64,000 nucleotides of DNA from an uncultured Saprospiraceae bacterium (GTDB taxonomy: Bacteria > Bacteroidota > Bacteroidia > Chitinophagales > Saprospiraceae), in NCBI GenBank assembly GCA_938003955.1, contig CALKXE010000053.1, forward strand, positions 1-64,000. The letters are read 5' to 3'. This document shows, piece after piece, positions 26,848 to 35,305 of the stretch; the stretch's first letter is position 1, and every line of letters starts with the position of its first letter. A program made the position numbers and the translations under genes. The notes under the pieces are model-generated. The model did no database searches. It saw only the letters and a list, made by a program, of their open reading frames with translations, and was not told the origin of the DNA.

Positions 26848-27540
26848 ATGATCAAACTGTGCTCATGGAATATACAAGCGGGCGGCGGTAGTCGTGCGCT
26901 TTCTATTGTAAAAGTGATTGTGAAATCAAAATCCAATATCGTAGCCATGAGCGAATTCAGAAATAATGATTCTGGTAACACGTTAAGAAACTATCTTTTG
27001 AAAGCTGGTTATAGATACCAAGCGGTTACTCATTCGAGTAGAAATGACAACAGTGTGCTTATAGCATCAATATTGCCTTTCAATTCCGAGATATATCCGT
27101 CAAGTGATCCCAAGTTTTCGGGTAATATAATAACAGCACATTTTCCTGCTTTTTCAGTCTTGGGTGTATATCTTCCGCATAAAAAGAAACATCAACTTCT
27201 AGAATTTATCACCAAGGAGACATCAGACAAGGATACTCCATTCATTATCTGCGGGGATTACAATACTGGAGTCAATTACATAGATCAAAAAGGAAATTCA
27301 TTCTGGTATACAGATCAATTGGATAAGCTTAAGAAATCTGGTCAAAAAGATGCTTTCCGCTTAGTAAATGCAGATGCAGAAGAATTTTCATGGTATTCGC
27401 ATCAAGGAAATGGTTTTAGATATGACCATACCTTTGTAGATAATATTCTAGCGCCAATAGTCACGAACTGTTATTACGATCATCAATGGCGGTTGGATAA
27501 GCTTAGTGATCATAGTCCTATGTTTTTAGAAATGGGATAA
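26848..27540 (+). CDS. endonuclease/exonuclease/phosphatase-family protein (ExoIII/APE-like), paired with Ku
   Basis: This 230-residue cytosolic protein has the EEP-fold catalytic set in order: Asn8 (CSWNIQ), Glu36 (SEFR), Tyr108 (GVYLP), Asp137/Asn139 (CGDYNTG), an RYDH element at 191-194 that replaces the usual RIDY, and Asp221/His222 (LSDHSP). Family members include AP endonucleases, exonuclease III and tyrosyl-DNA phosphodiesterase 2. It starts on the base after the Ku stop codon, strongly suggesting a DNA-end-processing role in end joining. The exact activity cannot be read from sequence. A terminator follows. Confidence 0.85.
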   Translation: MIKLCSWNIQAGGGSRALSIVKVIVKSKSNIVAMSEFRNNDSGNTLRNYLLKAGYRYQAVTHSSRNDNSVLIASILPFNSEIYPSSDPKFSGNIITAHFPAFSVLGVYLPHKKKHQLLEFITKETSDKDTPFIICGDYNTGVNYIDQKGNSFWYTDQLDKLKKSGQKDAFRLVNADAEEFSWYSHQGNGFRYDHTFVDNILAPIVTNCYYDHQWRLDKLSDHSPMFLEMG

Positions 27541-27543
27541 AAA

Positions 27544-27567
27544 AGGAATTGTAATTCCTGATTTTTT
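27544..27567 (+). terminator. terminator of the Ku-nuclease operon
   Basis: AGGAAT/ATTCCT stem with loop TGTA, then GATTTTTTAT, four bases after the nuclease stop codon. Confidence 0.75.
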
Positions 27568-27623
27568 ATGGACCTCTCCAACTCGTTATATATCGTTCTC
27601 TTTATTAATACAACTTCTTTGAC

Positions 27624-27631
27624 TACTTTTG
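27624..27631 (+). promoter_or_regulatory. -7 promoter element for the PorP/SprF-family gene
   Basis: TACTTTTG matches TAnnTTTG and lies 27 bases before the ATG at 27659. It overlaps a TTG that would otherwise extend the frame, so the ATG start is favoured. Confidence 0.55.
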
Positions 27632-27658
27632 CGTTTCAATGTCTTCAATAAAGAACAA

Positions 27659-28735
27659 ATGAAAATTAGTCATATATATTCTAGGTTGTCTATCTTGGTA
27701 CTTACGGCGGTTTGTTGCCTGCCATTTACAAGTTATGGACAAGACCCACATTTTTCACAATTCTATGCTAGTCCGTTAAACCTCAATCCTGCATTAGCGG
27801 GAACTGCTGCGGGTAATTATAGAGTTTCTGTTAATTATCGTGATCAGTGGAGAGGGGCTTTAGACAATCCTTTGAAAACATTCGGAGCGTCAGGTGATCT
27901 CAAGTTTTTACTTAATGAAAGACAAAATAGACCAGATATAGCGGCTGGAGGATTTATGTTCTTCTCAGATCAAGTAGGTGATTTTGACTTGAATACCAAT
28001 CAAATTGCATTAGTTGGGGCATATCATAAATCGTTGAGTCAGAATATAGATAATTATCTAGGCATAGGATTTCAACTTGGGCTGACTCAGAAGAGTATTA
28101 ACTACGAAGATTTATTTTTTCAAGATCAATTCAATGCAATTGATGGATTTGATTTGCAGACAGGTGAGTTGCTTCCTGCAAATAATTTTGCATTCTTAGA
28201 TTTTGCTGTGGGAGTTAATTATTCAATAGCGCCGCAGAAAGGAAAACAATACTATGGTGGTTTGTCATATGCCCATTTGACTTCGCCGAATATTAGTTTT
28301 TATGAATCTGACGAAAGCCCAGATCCTAATTTGATAAAGGAAAATAAACTATTTGCAAAGCTTACAGGGTATGTGGGAGCTAGTGTGCAAACCAGTGAAG
28401 CTTTAGAGGTTCAACCTAGAGCTTTATTACTAATTCAAGGATCTCACATGGAGGTTAATTTAGGAACTAACCTTAGATATAAATTTGTGAAGAAGGAAGG
28501 AACTTATGTTCATTTCGGCCCATGGTTAAGATTTGCTAAGAACGAGCAAGGAGTAGGCGTGGAGTCTATTGTATTCTCTGTAGGATACGAGATTAAGAAC
28601 TTTATGCTAGGAGTTAGTTATGATCACAGTATAAGTGACCTTGTTACAGATAGAAAGGGATTGAATGCCTTGGAAATTAGTATTACTTATCTCGGGGAGG
28701 TTGATAACAATGATGGATTTTGTCCTACTTTTTAA
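27659..28735 (+). CDS. PorP/SprF family type IX secretion-associated outer membrane protein
   Basis: From the ATG at 27659 the protein has 358 residues: a signal peptide (to SYGQ, about 28), then DPHFSQFYASPLNLNPALAGTAAGNYRVSVNYRDQW. This is the signature start of the PorP/SprF family. A beta-barrel with regularly spaced strands follows, ending VGYEIKNFMLGVSYDHSISDL...ALEISITYLGEV. PorP/SprF proteins act at the outer membrane with the T9SS or with gliding adhesins such as SprB. No large adhesin or PorE/OmpA-like partner is next to it here. It supports the T9SS use implied by the two sorting-domain proteins. Confidence 0.9.
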   Translation: MKISHIYSRLSILVLTAVCCLPFTSYGQDPHFSQFYASPLNLNPALAGTAAGNYRVSVNYRDQWRGALDNPLKTFGASGDLKFLLNERQNRPDIAAGGFMFFSDQVGDFDLNTNQIALVGAYHKSLSQNIDNYLGIGFQLGLTQKSINYEDLFFQDQFNAIDGFDLQTGELLPANNFAFLDFAVGVNYSIAPQKGKQYYGGLSYAHLTSPNISFYESDESPDPNLIKENKLFAKLTGYVGASVQTSEALEVQPRALLLIQGSHMEVNLGTNLRYKFVKKEGTYVHFGPWLRFAKNEQGVGVESIVFSVGYEIKNFMLGVSYDHSISDLVTDRKGLNALEISITYLGEVDNNDGFCPTF

Positions 28736-29046
28736 TACTTAAATTCTCCGATGCTTGCGTCGTGGTCATAAAAAAGATGTTTTTGCATAAAAACGTCTTA
28801 TCACAAAAAAGATCCGATTTTCGACCTCTAGAGTGAATGAAAATTGGCGAATGCTCCATCCGCTTGCGGTGGGGTCGTCAAAATTTAAGATCCTTTTTAC
28901 TAGCCCATTGAAAAAGATATCATTTATGGAACGCGGATAACACTGATTTAGCAGATTGTACGTTTTTTTTGAAGATATCTAATTTATAATTATCAGTTGG
29001 ATGGCGTAACAAACGGACAAATCCATTATCAATTATCCATTATCAA
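28736..29046. other. intergenic region with a terminator and repetitive fragments
   Basis: It contains the porP terminator (28774-28799), a CCATCCGCTTGCGGTGG hairpin near 28856-28873, and a GGAACGCGGATAACACTGATTT fragment near 28928. The last resembles short sequences I have often seen in intergenic DNA of this phylum. A tandem 14-mer ends the region. No gene is seen. Confidence 0.5.
28774..28799. terminator. terminator hairpin after the PorP/SprF-family gene
   Basis: AAGATGTTTTT and AAAAACGTCTT pair (one G-U) around GCAT, 38 bases after the stop. The T-run after the stem is interrupted, so efficiency is uncertain. Confidence 0.6.
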
Positions 29047-29050
29047 TTAT
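29023..29050. repeat. tandem 14-base repeat at the 3' end of the membrane subtilase gene
   Basis: CCATTATCAATTAT occurs twice in direct succession (29023-29036 and 29037-29050). The second copy supplies the stop codon of the minus-strand gene at 29047. Confidence 0.85.
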
Positions 29051-30549
29051 TTCACCGCCTTAATCGCTTGCATAGGATTAATCATACGTCCAGTCAAGTG
29101 ATTGGCTTTAGTCTTGGTGCCTGTATTGTCCAAAATCTTAAATACTTGTTTAGTGGTCAATTTAGGATTCAATGATTTCATAACAGCGACTAATCCTGAT
29201 ACATGAGGCGCTGCCATACTAGTGCCATCTAAAGATGCATATTTACCTCCTTTCCAAGTCGAAGGTATACTAGTGCCTGGCGCAGCGATGCCGTAATTAG
29301 TATTTGTTATATAGTTAGAAAACTGTGCTTTGTTTAAGGTTCTGTCTAATGCTGTAACTGTTATCACAATTTCAGAATTAGCGGGTACTATTTTAGATGC
29401 ATCACCTGCATTATTACCTGCGGCAGCTACAATGATTACATTGTGATCTTCTGCATATTGCATTGCTGCGTTGTATGCTACTTCTTTTATTTGTGTAGAC
29501 TTACCGCCTAGAGACATTGATATTACATCAGCTCCACCATCTACGGCTTCTATGATTCCTTCTACTATTCTAGCTTGTGTTCCATAACCGAAGTTATTCA
29601 TCACCTTGACGCTACTTACAGTCACCCATTCACTGCCCGGAGACATAGATGCTATTCCAATTCCGTTATCAGATATTGCTGATGCTACTCCTGCGCAGTG
29701 TGTACCGTGTCCATTTATATCAGATTCGTTTGCATTTACATCTTTGGATTGATGTCTTAAGAAATTAGAACCGATGTCTTCATGATTAGGATTTACGCCA
29801 CTATCTAAGATGAATAGTTTGGCAGTTCTTACTGGCTTATATTTAGATTGCTTAAATAGAGGATAGTAATTTTGCATATTCAATATTGCCATATTCCATT
29901 GAGATTCTGCCATTGGATCCGAGACCGTTTTTGAAAATTTTGTTTTTGCAGTTTTTTGAATACTGGTAACTGGTTCTAGTCTTAATATTTCATTTGGTTC
30001 TATCCATTCTACACCATTGAGTTGGCTTATTTCGCTAATGGCTAGATTAATGTCATATCCTTCTTTGACATCAACCTTATAAAAATCATCCAACTCTGTA
30101 TTATCAGAGTCGAAAGGTTTCAAAAGTGCATTTACATTTTCTATGAATGACAAATCTTTCAATTCTGAAATTATAGATTGAGCTTCATCATGATTGAGCT
30201 CTACGATTAATTCAGCTTCTTGATCCATTTTAATACTAGGATCTAGTGTAGAGTGTGGGTTAGTTACATATAGATTAAGACCAACGGCAGCCATCACAAC
30301 CGCTCCGACTTGTGCGATTTTATTTTTACTTAAAGATATAAGAATGAAACCAAGAATAGAGAGACCAAACAATACTGTTAATCCTTCAAATACCTTGGCG
30401 GTACTATTGATTGGCGCTCCTAATGTTGAGAATACCCAGAAAGCAAAGGCTGCCATAAATGAAAAGCCGAGTACTGGACTCAGCGCTTTACTCTTTTTGA
30501 AGATATTCCAAAAACCGAATGTAAATATGAGTATGTTATATAATATCAT
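29047..30549 (-). CDS. membrane-anchored S8 subtilisin-family peptidase
   Basis: A 500-residue protein with three predicted N-terminal membrane helices (about 24-43, 53-72, 79-95) instead of a signal peptide. A prodomain-like region follows (about 112-192: ELIVELNHDEAQ..., VEWIEPNEIL). The subtilase domain has Asp249 (FILDSGVN), His281 (GHGTHCAG), Asn379 (AAAGNN) and Ser444 (DGTSMAAPHVSG). With an odd number of helices, the catalytic domain and the N-terminus lie on opposite sides of the inner membrane; a periplasmic protease is the simplest reading. No sorting domain follows. It is divergent from trxB across 361 bases. Confidence 0.85.
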   Translation of the reverse strand: MILYNILIFTFGFWNIFKKSKALSPVLGFSFMAAFAFWVFSTLGAPINSTAKVFEGLTVLFGLSILGFILISLSKNKIAQVGAVVMAAVGLNLYVTNPHSTLDPSIKMDQEAELIVELNHDEAQSIISELKDLSFIENVNALLKPFDSDNTELDDFYKVDVKEGYDINLAISEISQLNGVEWIEPNEILRLEPVTSIQKTAKTKFSKTVSDPMAESQWNMAILNMQNYYPLFKQSKYKPVRTAKLFILDSGVNPNHEDIGSNFLRHQSKDVNANESDINGHGTHCAGVASAISDNGIGIASMSPGSEWVTVSSVKVMNNFGYGTQARIVEGIIEAVDGGADVISMSLGGKSTQIKEVAYNAAMQYAEDHNVIIVAAAGNNAGDASKIVPANSEIVITVTALDRTLNKAQFSNYITNTNYGIAAPGTSIPSTWKGGKYASLDGTSMAAPHVSGLVAVMKSLNPKLTTKQVFKILDNTGTKTKANHLTGRMINPMQAIKAVK

Positions 30550-30910
30550 AATTGTATCTTAAATCACCATTTAGTTTAATCCATTAAACTCTGATATTGT
30601 TTTACAAATCTAGTCCTAAGTTATGCTTTAGTACTTGGTATAATGACGTCACTTATTGAATTCAACAAAACAAATGTGGAATAAATTCAAGAGTCATTGT
30701 CATTATAACTATATGACTTCAAATTTAACGGTTGGTTACTTAAAAAAATCAAAATATAGATGAGTAAACCACTTTTAACTATGAATAGCATAGCACACGA
30801 CATCAATCAAGTATAAATTAGACCTAGATAAACAAAGAATACATTATAAAAATTTATATTTTTGCGGCGTCTTACTTAATTGATCAAAGCAATACAAACA
30901 AATAAATAAC
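30550..30910. other. divergent intergenic region between the membrane subtilase and trxB
   Basis: No gene is seen. The trxB -7 element is recognised at its right end; no clear minus-strand promoter was found. Confidence 0.45.
30857..30864 (+). promoter_or_regulatory. -7 promoter element for trxB
   Basis: TATTTTTG fits TAnnTTTG, 46 bases before the trxB ATG. Confidence 0.5.
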
Positions 30911-31858
30911 ATGGAAAATAAATCACCAGAAAAAGTACACTGTCTTATAATCGGATCAGGACCTGCTGGATATACTGCGGCAATCTACGCAGCTAGAGCC
31001 AATATGAAACCTATATTGTATACAGGTAAAGAGCCTGGTGGGCAACTTACCATTACGAATGATGTAGAGAATTATCCTGGATACCCAGATGGTATTATGG
31101 GACCTGAGATGATGGAACACTTCAGAAAGCAAGCCGAAAGATTCGGTACTGAGGTCAGATATGAAATGATCGAGAAAGTAGACTTTAGTGGTGATAAGCA
31201 TAGAGTGTGGTCAGAGACTGGACATGAAATCGAAGCGGATGCTGTAATTATATCTACTGGTGCGAGTGCAAGATGGTTAGGACTAGAATCAGAAACTAGA
31301 CTGATGAATAAAGGTGTATCAGCTTGTGCGGTATGTGATGGGTTTTTCTTCAGAGGAAAAGAAGTTATAATAGTAGGTGCTGGTGATACGGCAGCGGAAG
31401 AAGCTACATATCTTGCAAAACTGTGTACGAAAGTACACATGTTAGTAAGAAGAGATGAAATGAGAGCTAGTAAGATCATGCAACAAAGAGTACTTGATGC
31501 TGATAATATTGAAGTATACTGGAATACCGAAACGTTAGAGGTTTTAGGTGATGATGAGGTAATAGGTGCTAAAGTCAAAAATAACAAGACTGGAGAAGAG
31601 AGCGTTATCAATGCGAGTGCATTCTTCGTAGCTATTGGTCATAAGCCTAATACATGGATCTTCGAAGACTATCTTGATATGGATGATGCGAAATATTTAG
31701 TAACTCAGCCGGATACTACAAAAACGAATGTAGAAGGTGTATTCGCTAGTGGAGATGCTCAGGATAATGTGTATAGACAAGCAGTAACTGCTGCAGGTAC
31801 GGGATGTATGGCAGCTTTAGATGCAGAAAGATATCTTGCAGCAAAAGGAATAATATAA
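30911..31858 (+). CDS. trxB: thioredoxin-disulfide reductase
   Basis: TrxB passes electrons from NADPH through FAD to thioredoxin in the cytosol. The 315-residue protein has the FAD motif GSGPAGYTAA (15-24), GGQLTITNDVENYPG (44-58) and the redox pair Cys139/Cys142 in SACAVCDG. It also has the NADPH-binding GAGDTAAEEA (156-165) and the C-terminal ASGDAQDNVYRQAVTAAGTG FAD contact. All match low-molecular-weight TrxB. It is followed by the aldolase gene after 103 bases, without a visible terminator. Confidence 0.95.
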   Translation: MENKSPEKVHCLIIGSGPAGYTAAIYAARANMKPILYTGKEPGGQLTITNDVENYPGYPDGIMGPEMMEHFRKQAERFGTEVRYEMIEKVDFSGDKHRVWSETGHEIEADAVIISTGASARWLGLESETRLMNKGVSACAVCDGFFFRGKEVIIVGAGDTAAEEATYLAKLCTKVHMLVRRDEMRASKIMQQRVLDADNIEVYWNTETLEVLGDDEVIGAKVKNNKTGEESVINASAFFVAIGHKPNTWIFEDYLDMDDAKYLVTQPDTTKTNVEGVFASGDAQDNVYRQAVTAAGTGCMAALDAERYLAAKGII

Positions 31859-31961
31859 TATACAGAATTTAATAAACCCTAACTTATTGAATCTATTAGA
31901 ATTGTTTTGACAATTAAATAGGCGGCTGATGATTGCCTTATAACCAACAAATTTTTAGAAA

Positions 31962-33029
31962 ATGTCAAAGTTTAGAAAAGGAGTATTACATGGTGATGAA
32001 GTCACTGAGTTATTTGATTATGCAAATAAAAATAATTTTGCACTTCCTGCAGTAAATGTAGTTGGTACAAACACTGTAAACGCAGCACTGGAGACAGCAA
32101 GAGAGGTGAATTCACCAATTATTGTTCAGTTTTCAAATGGTGGCTGTGTATTCTACGCTGGCAAAGGCTTAAGCAACGAAGGACAACAAGCAGCAATTTT
32201 AGGTGGTATATCTGGAGCAATGCATGTACATAACCTTGCAGAAGCATATGGAGTTACAGCTATACTACATACAGATCACTGTGCAAAGAAATTACTTCCT
32301 TGGATTGATGGTTTGTTGGATGCAAGTGAAGCGCATTATGAGGCCAATGGTTACCCATTATTCAGTTCTCACATGATTGATCTTTCAGAAGAGCCAATCG
32401 AAGAGAATATCGAAATATGTAAGAAGTATCTAGAAAGAATGTCTAAAATGGGCATGACACTAGAAATCGAATTAGGCGTTACGGGTGGTGAAGAAGATGG
32501 AGTTGATAATACAGGTATCGATTCTTCTAAGATGTATACACAACCAGAAGAGGTAGCATATGCATATGAAGAGTTAAGCAAAGTGAGTGATAAGTTTACA
32601 ATCGCAGCGGCTTTCGGAAATGTACATGGTGTATACAAGCCAGGTAATGTAGAGCTTACGCCAAAGATTCTAAAGAATAGTCAGGAATTCGTAGAGAAGA
32701 AATTCAATACAGCTCCTCAGCCAATCAATTTCGTATTTCACGGTGGATCAGGATCTTCAAAAGAAGAAATCAGAGAAGCAATCGAATATGGTGCAATCAA
32801 GATGAACATTGATACAGATCAACAATGGGCATTCTGGGATGGTATCAAAGTATACGAAGAGAAAAATCATGACTACCTACAAGCACAGATCGGGTCTCCT
32901 GATGGTGATGATAGTCCTAACAAGAAATACTACGATCCAAGAAAATGGTTGAGAGCAGCGGAACAATCATTTATCACTAGGTTAACGCAAGCATTCGATG
33001 ATTTGAATTGTATGAATAAGAATGCATAA
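31962..33029 (+). CDS. fbaA: class II fructose-bisphosphate aldolase
   Basis: This zinc-dependent aldolase splits fructose-1,6-bisphosphate into DHAP and glyceraldehyde-3-phosphate in glycolysis, and runs in reverse in gluconeogenesis. The 355-residue protein is of the class IIA (E. coli FbaA) type. Metal-binding HTDHCAKK begins near residue 106. GMTLEIELGVTGGEEDGVDN follows at about 165-184, and GNVHGVY and FHGGSGSSKEE carry further ligands. NIDTDQQWAFWDGI lies near the phosphate site. It is slightly shorter than the 359-residue E. coli enzyme. A terminator follows. Confidence 0.95.
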   Translation: MSKFRKGVLHGDEVTELFDYANKNNFALPAVNVVGTNTVNAALETAREVNSPIIVQFSNGGCVFYAGKGLSNEGQQAAILGGISGAMHVHNLAEAYGVTAILHTDHCAKKLLPWIDGLLDASEAHYEANGYPLFSSHMIDLSEEPIEENIEICKKYLERMSKMGMTLEIELGVTGGEEDGVDNTGIDSSKMYTQPEEVAYAYEELSKVSDKFTIAAAFGNVHGVYKPGNVELTPKILKNSQEFVEKKFNTAPQPINFVFHGGSGSSKEEIREAIEYGAIKMNIDTDQQWAFWDGIKVYEEKNHDYLQAQIGSPDGDDSPNKKYYDPRKWLRAAEQSFITRLTQAFDDLNCMNKNA

Positions 33030-33056
33030 GTAATTGCAGTTCTTTTATAGATATAG

Positions 33057-33092
33057 AAGCATCCAGCATTGATTTGTTGGGTGCTTTTTTCT
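33057..33092 (+). terminator. terminator of fbaA
   Basis: AAGCATCCA pairs with TGGGTGCTT (one G-U) across a 12-base loop, followed by six T, 28 bases after the stop codon. Confidence 0.8.
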
Positions 33093-33322
33093 TTATGGTA
33101 CAACCCATAATTTCTTGATTTTCTTAAAATTACATTATTTTTTATTTTTGAAAGTGATTAATGTAAATGTGTTAATTGCAGTTATTCAGCATGTTTTGTT
33201 GTCTTTTTGCCAGTGCTTGACATTTAGAATATACAAAATGTAAAATATATCATACTTGACGTAGGGGTATGTCGTCCATTAGCGTGTCTTGTTTATGTAT
33301 TACATTAATAAAAGATATAAAT

Positions 33323-34027
33323 ATGACTACGTCACCAAACGCATTTTTTAAATTAATCGATAAAGTATCTATGTTAAGACACTTTGAATTGTTCTCTAAC
33401 CTAAATGAAGAGGAACTTCAAGATCTTGCAAGAGCAACTGAGATTAAGTCGGTGGCAAAAAATAAATATATATTCAAAAGTGGTGACGAGAGCAATTTCT
33501 TATATGTTTTAATAAATGGTACAATCAAATTAGGAAACACATCTCCTGATGGAAGAGAAGTTATCAAAACGATACTTCACCCAACAGTTCTTTTTGGAGA
33601 GTCTTCACTAAGTACAAATGGAGTTAGAACTTCATTTACTAAAGCCATGGATCCTGATGTGAGGTTATTACAAATAGATGTAACTAGTTTCAAAGAATTA
33701 ATGAAGTCAAATTTCGATTTCAATCTTAAAGTGGTAGAGTGTCTTGGTAATAAAATTGCTAATATTGAAAGTAGATTAGAGTCTTTAGTATTAGATGATG
33801 CAAGGACTAGAATTGTAGATTACATTAAAGATAATGCCAATAAATATGGTCGGAAAGTAGGGTATGAGATGCTTCTTAAGCATAGCCTTACTCAACAAGA
33901 TATTGGAAACTTTACGGGCACTTCGAGACAAACGGTAACGTCTGTGTTGAATGATCTAAAAAGTACGAATCAAATACATTTCAAAAGAAAAAGTATCCTT
34001 ATAAGAGATTTAGAAACTCTTGCATAA
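33323..34027 (+). CDS. Crp/Fnr family transcription regulator
   Basis: From the ATG at 33323 the protein has 234 residues. An N-terminal cyclic-nucleotide-binding-type beta-roll (about 20-135) contains LFSNLNEEELQDLARATEIKSV and LINGTIKLGNTSPDGREV. A dimer helix follows, then a C-terminal Crp-type HTH (about 170-220: HSLTQQDIGNFTGTSRQTVTSVLNDL). No Fnr-type N-terminal Cys cluster is present, so iron-sulfur oxygen sensing is unlikely. The ligand is unknown. An in-frame ATG at 33269 would add 18 residues unlike the family. It is monocistronic. Confidence 0.85.
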   Translation: MTTSPNAFFKLIDKVSMLRHFELFSNLNEEELQDLARATEIKSVAKNKYIFKSGDESNFLYVLINGTIKLGNTSPDGREVIKTILHPTVLFGESSLSTNGVRTSFTKAMDPDVRLLQIDVTSFKELMKSNFDFNLKVVECLGNKIANIESRLESLVLDDARTRIVDYIKDNANKYGRKVGYEMLLKHSLTQQDIGNFTGTSRQTVTSVLNDLKSTNQIHFKRKSILIRDLETLA

Positions 34028-34090
34028 GACGATATAAAGAAGTTTCAGGTAAACGTGTTCTCATAGACCGAATCTGAAATCCTAGCTATA

Positions 34091-34128
34091 AACAGGTATT
34101 CTCGAAAGAGGGAGTACCTGTTTTTTTG
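34091..34128 (+). terminator. terminator of the Crp/Fnr regulator gene
   Basis: ACAGGTA/TACCTGT stem around an internal CTCGAAAGAG hairpin, followed by seven T. Confidence 0.85.
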
Positions 34129-34222
34129 TTTTAACTTAGAGATGTATTAATACTTAGAGTAGTACAGAAAATCAAATTCAATTGTAATTTTCAAAAGAAC
34201 AAAATCAATTTATTGGTCACAA

Positions 34223-35242
34223 TCAGTTTTCGAAAAAATAATCGTAGCCTCTAAATATGGGCTGAGATAATCGATTCTGAGCGACCATGAAGTCGTATTG
34301 TCCATCAGTTGTTTTATTGATAAAGAACCGTTCTATCTTTCTCGCTTGATTAATATCCCTAGTATTACTGTTTCGTGTTATAATATCTTTGAAGGGTATA
34401 AAGTCTATCTCATTGGTGATTCCTTTTTTATCTTTTACAGTAACAGTAGCAAATGGTACAAGTGCTCTAATCGAATCTAATCTGACATTATTATTATCAA
34501 AATCTTCTGCATAAATCCTAGCGAATCCACCTAGATATGCTTTTACTCTTTCTTCTGATACAGACTTAGTAGTGGGCTCCAAGAACTGACTTAGTGGCTC
34601 TACCTCATATTTCGATCCATCTACGGTTAGTTTGAATGATGATTTCTGGTCTTTATGGTAGTTTACACTTACCTCTTTGATATCTTCAGATAGGTATTGG
34701 AACATTTCTCTATCACGATACCTATCTACTTTTTGAGTGAATCTTGATCTCACGTCACCGTTAAGCCCTCTAAGAAACATGTTGTAAGGTTGTGAAGCTC
34801 CATCCATTAGGAAGGCAGTGCCTGTTTCATCATAGGATTCTACACCGATCTGAAAACTCCTTACTTCTTTGCCATCGAGGTCATATATTTTAATTTGGAT
34901 TCCAACCTTTTCAATATCCTTTATTATCGTTTGAGTTTCGCCTTTGGATGGAATGTTTTGAATTTCGATCTTAGCTAAAGTTTTAGTAATCTGTGGTAGT
35001 GTAAATTGACTGACTCTAAATTTGTCATTCAAATACCAAATTCCGCCTTCACCTCTTTTGAATGTCTTTAGAGGTCTTTTCTTTTGTTTTACAGTTATCA
35101 TACCCATCTGATCTTCAGGAAATGAAAATCTACGACCTGATGTATCTAGACTTGTTTTGGGTCCATCGTTCTGGGGCTTCAAAAAATATGCGACAGCTGC
35201 CAATCCTATAAGAAGGGCAAGTAGAATCATTAATTTTTTCAT
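34223..35242 (-). CDS. DUF4340 domain protein, downstream of gldG
   Basis: A 339-residue protein anchored by one N-terminal hydrophobic helix (MKKLMILLALLIGLAAVAYFL). Its body has DUF4340-like features: VKQKKRPLKTFKRGEGGIWYLNDKFRV near residue 55, and an IKIYDLDGKEVRSFQIGVESYDETGTAF stretch. DUF4340 genes commonly lie beside GldG-type ABC accessory genes, and this one begins 63 bases after the gldG stop on the same strand. That suggests a shared role in an ABC export or gliding-related complex at the inner membrane. The molecular function is unknown. Confidence 0.8.
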   Translation of the reverse strand: MKKLMILLALLIGLAAVAYFLKPQNDGPKTSLDTSGRRFSFPEDQMGMITVKQKKRPLKTFKRGEGGIWYLNDKFRVSQFTLPQITKTLAKIEIQNIPSKGETQTIIKDIEKVGIQIKIYDLDGKEVRSFQIGVESYDETGTAFLMDGASQPYNMFLRGLNGDVRSRFTQKVDRYRDREMFQYLSEDIKEVSVNYHKDQKSSFKLTVDGSKYEVEPLSQFLEPTTKSVSEERVKAYLGGFARIYAEDFDNNNVRLDSIRALVPFATVTVKDKKGITNEIDFIPFKDIITRNSNTRDINQARKIERFFINKTTDGQYDFMVAQNRLSQPIFRGYDYFFEN

Positions 35243-35305
35243 ATTACTATTTAATAAGCGTATCTCTGTTCGAAGGAAATATAGATTTTATGTTGATACT
35301 CCTTC

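Noticed and set aside
26418-26981. 187-codon frame on the minus strand, antisense to Ku
   Set aside because: Ser/Ile-rich shadow of a clearly coding plus-strand gene with no family features.
31072-31611. 179-codon frame antisense to trxB
   Set aside because: Shadow of trxB, whose motifs are intact in the other strand.
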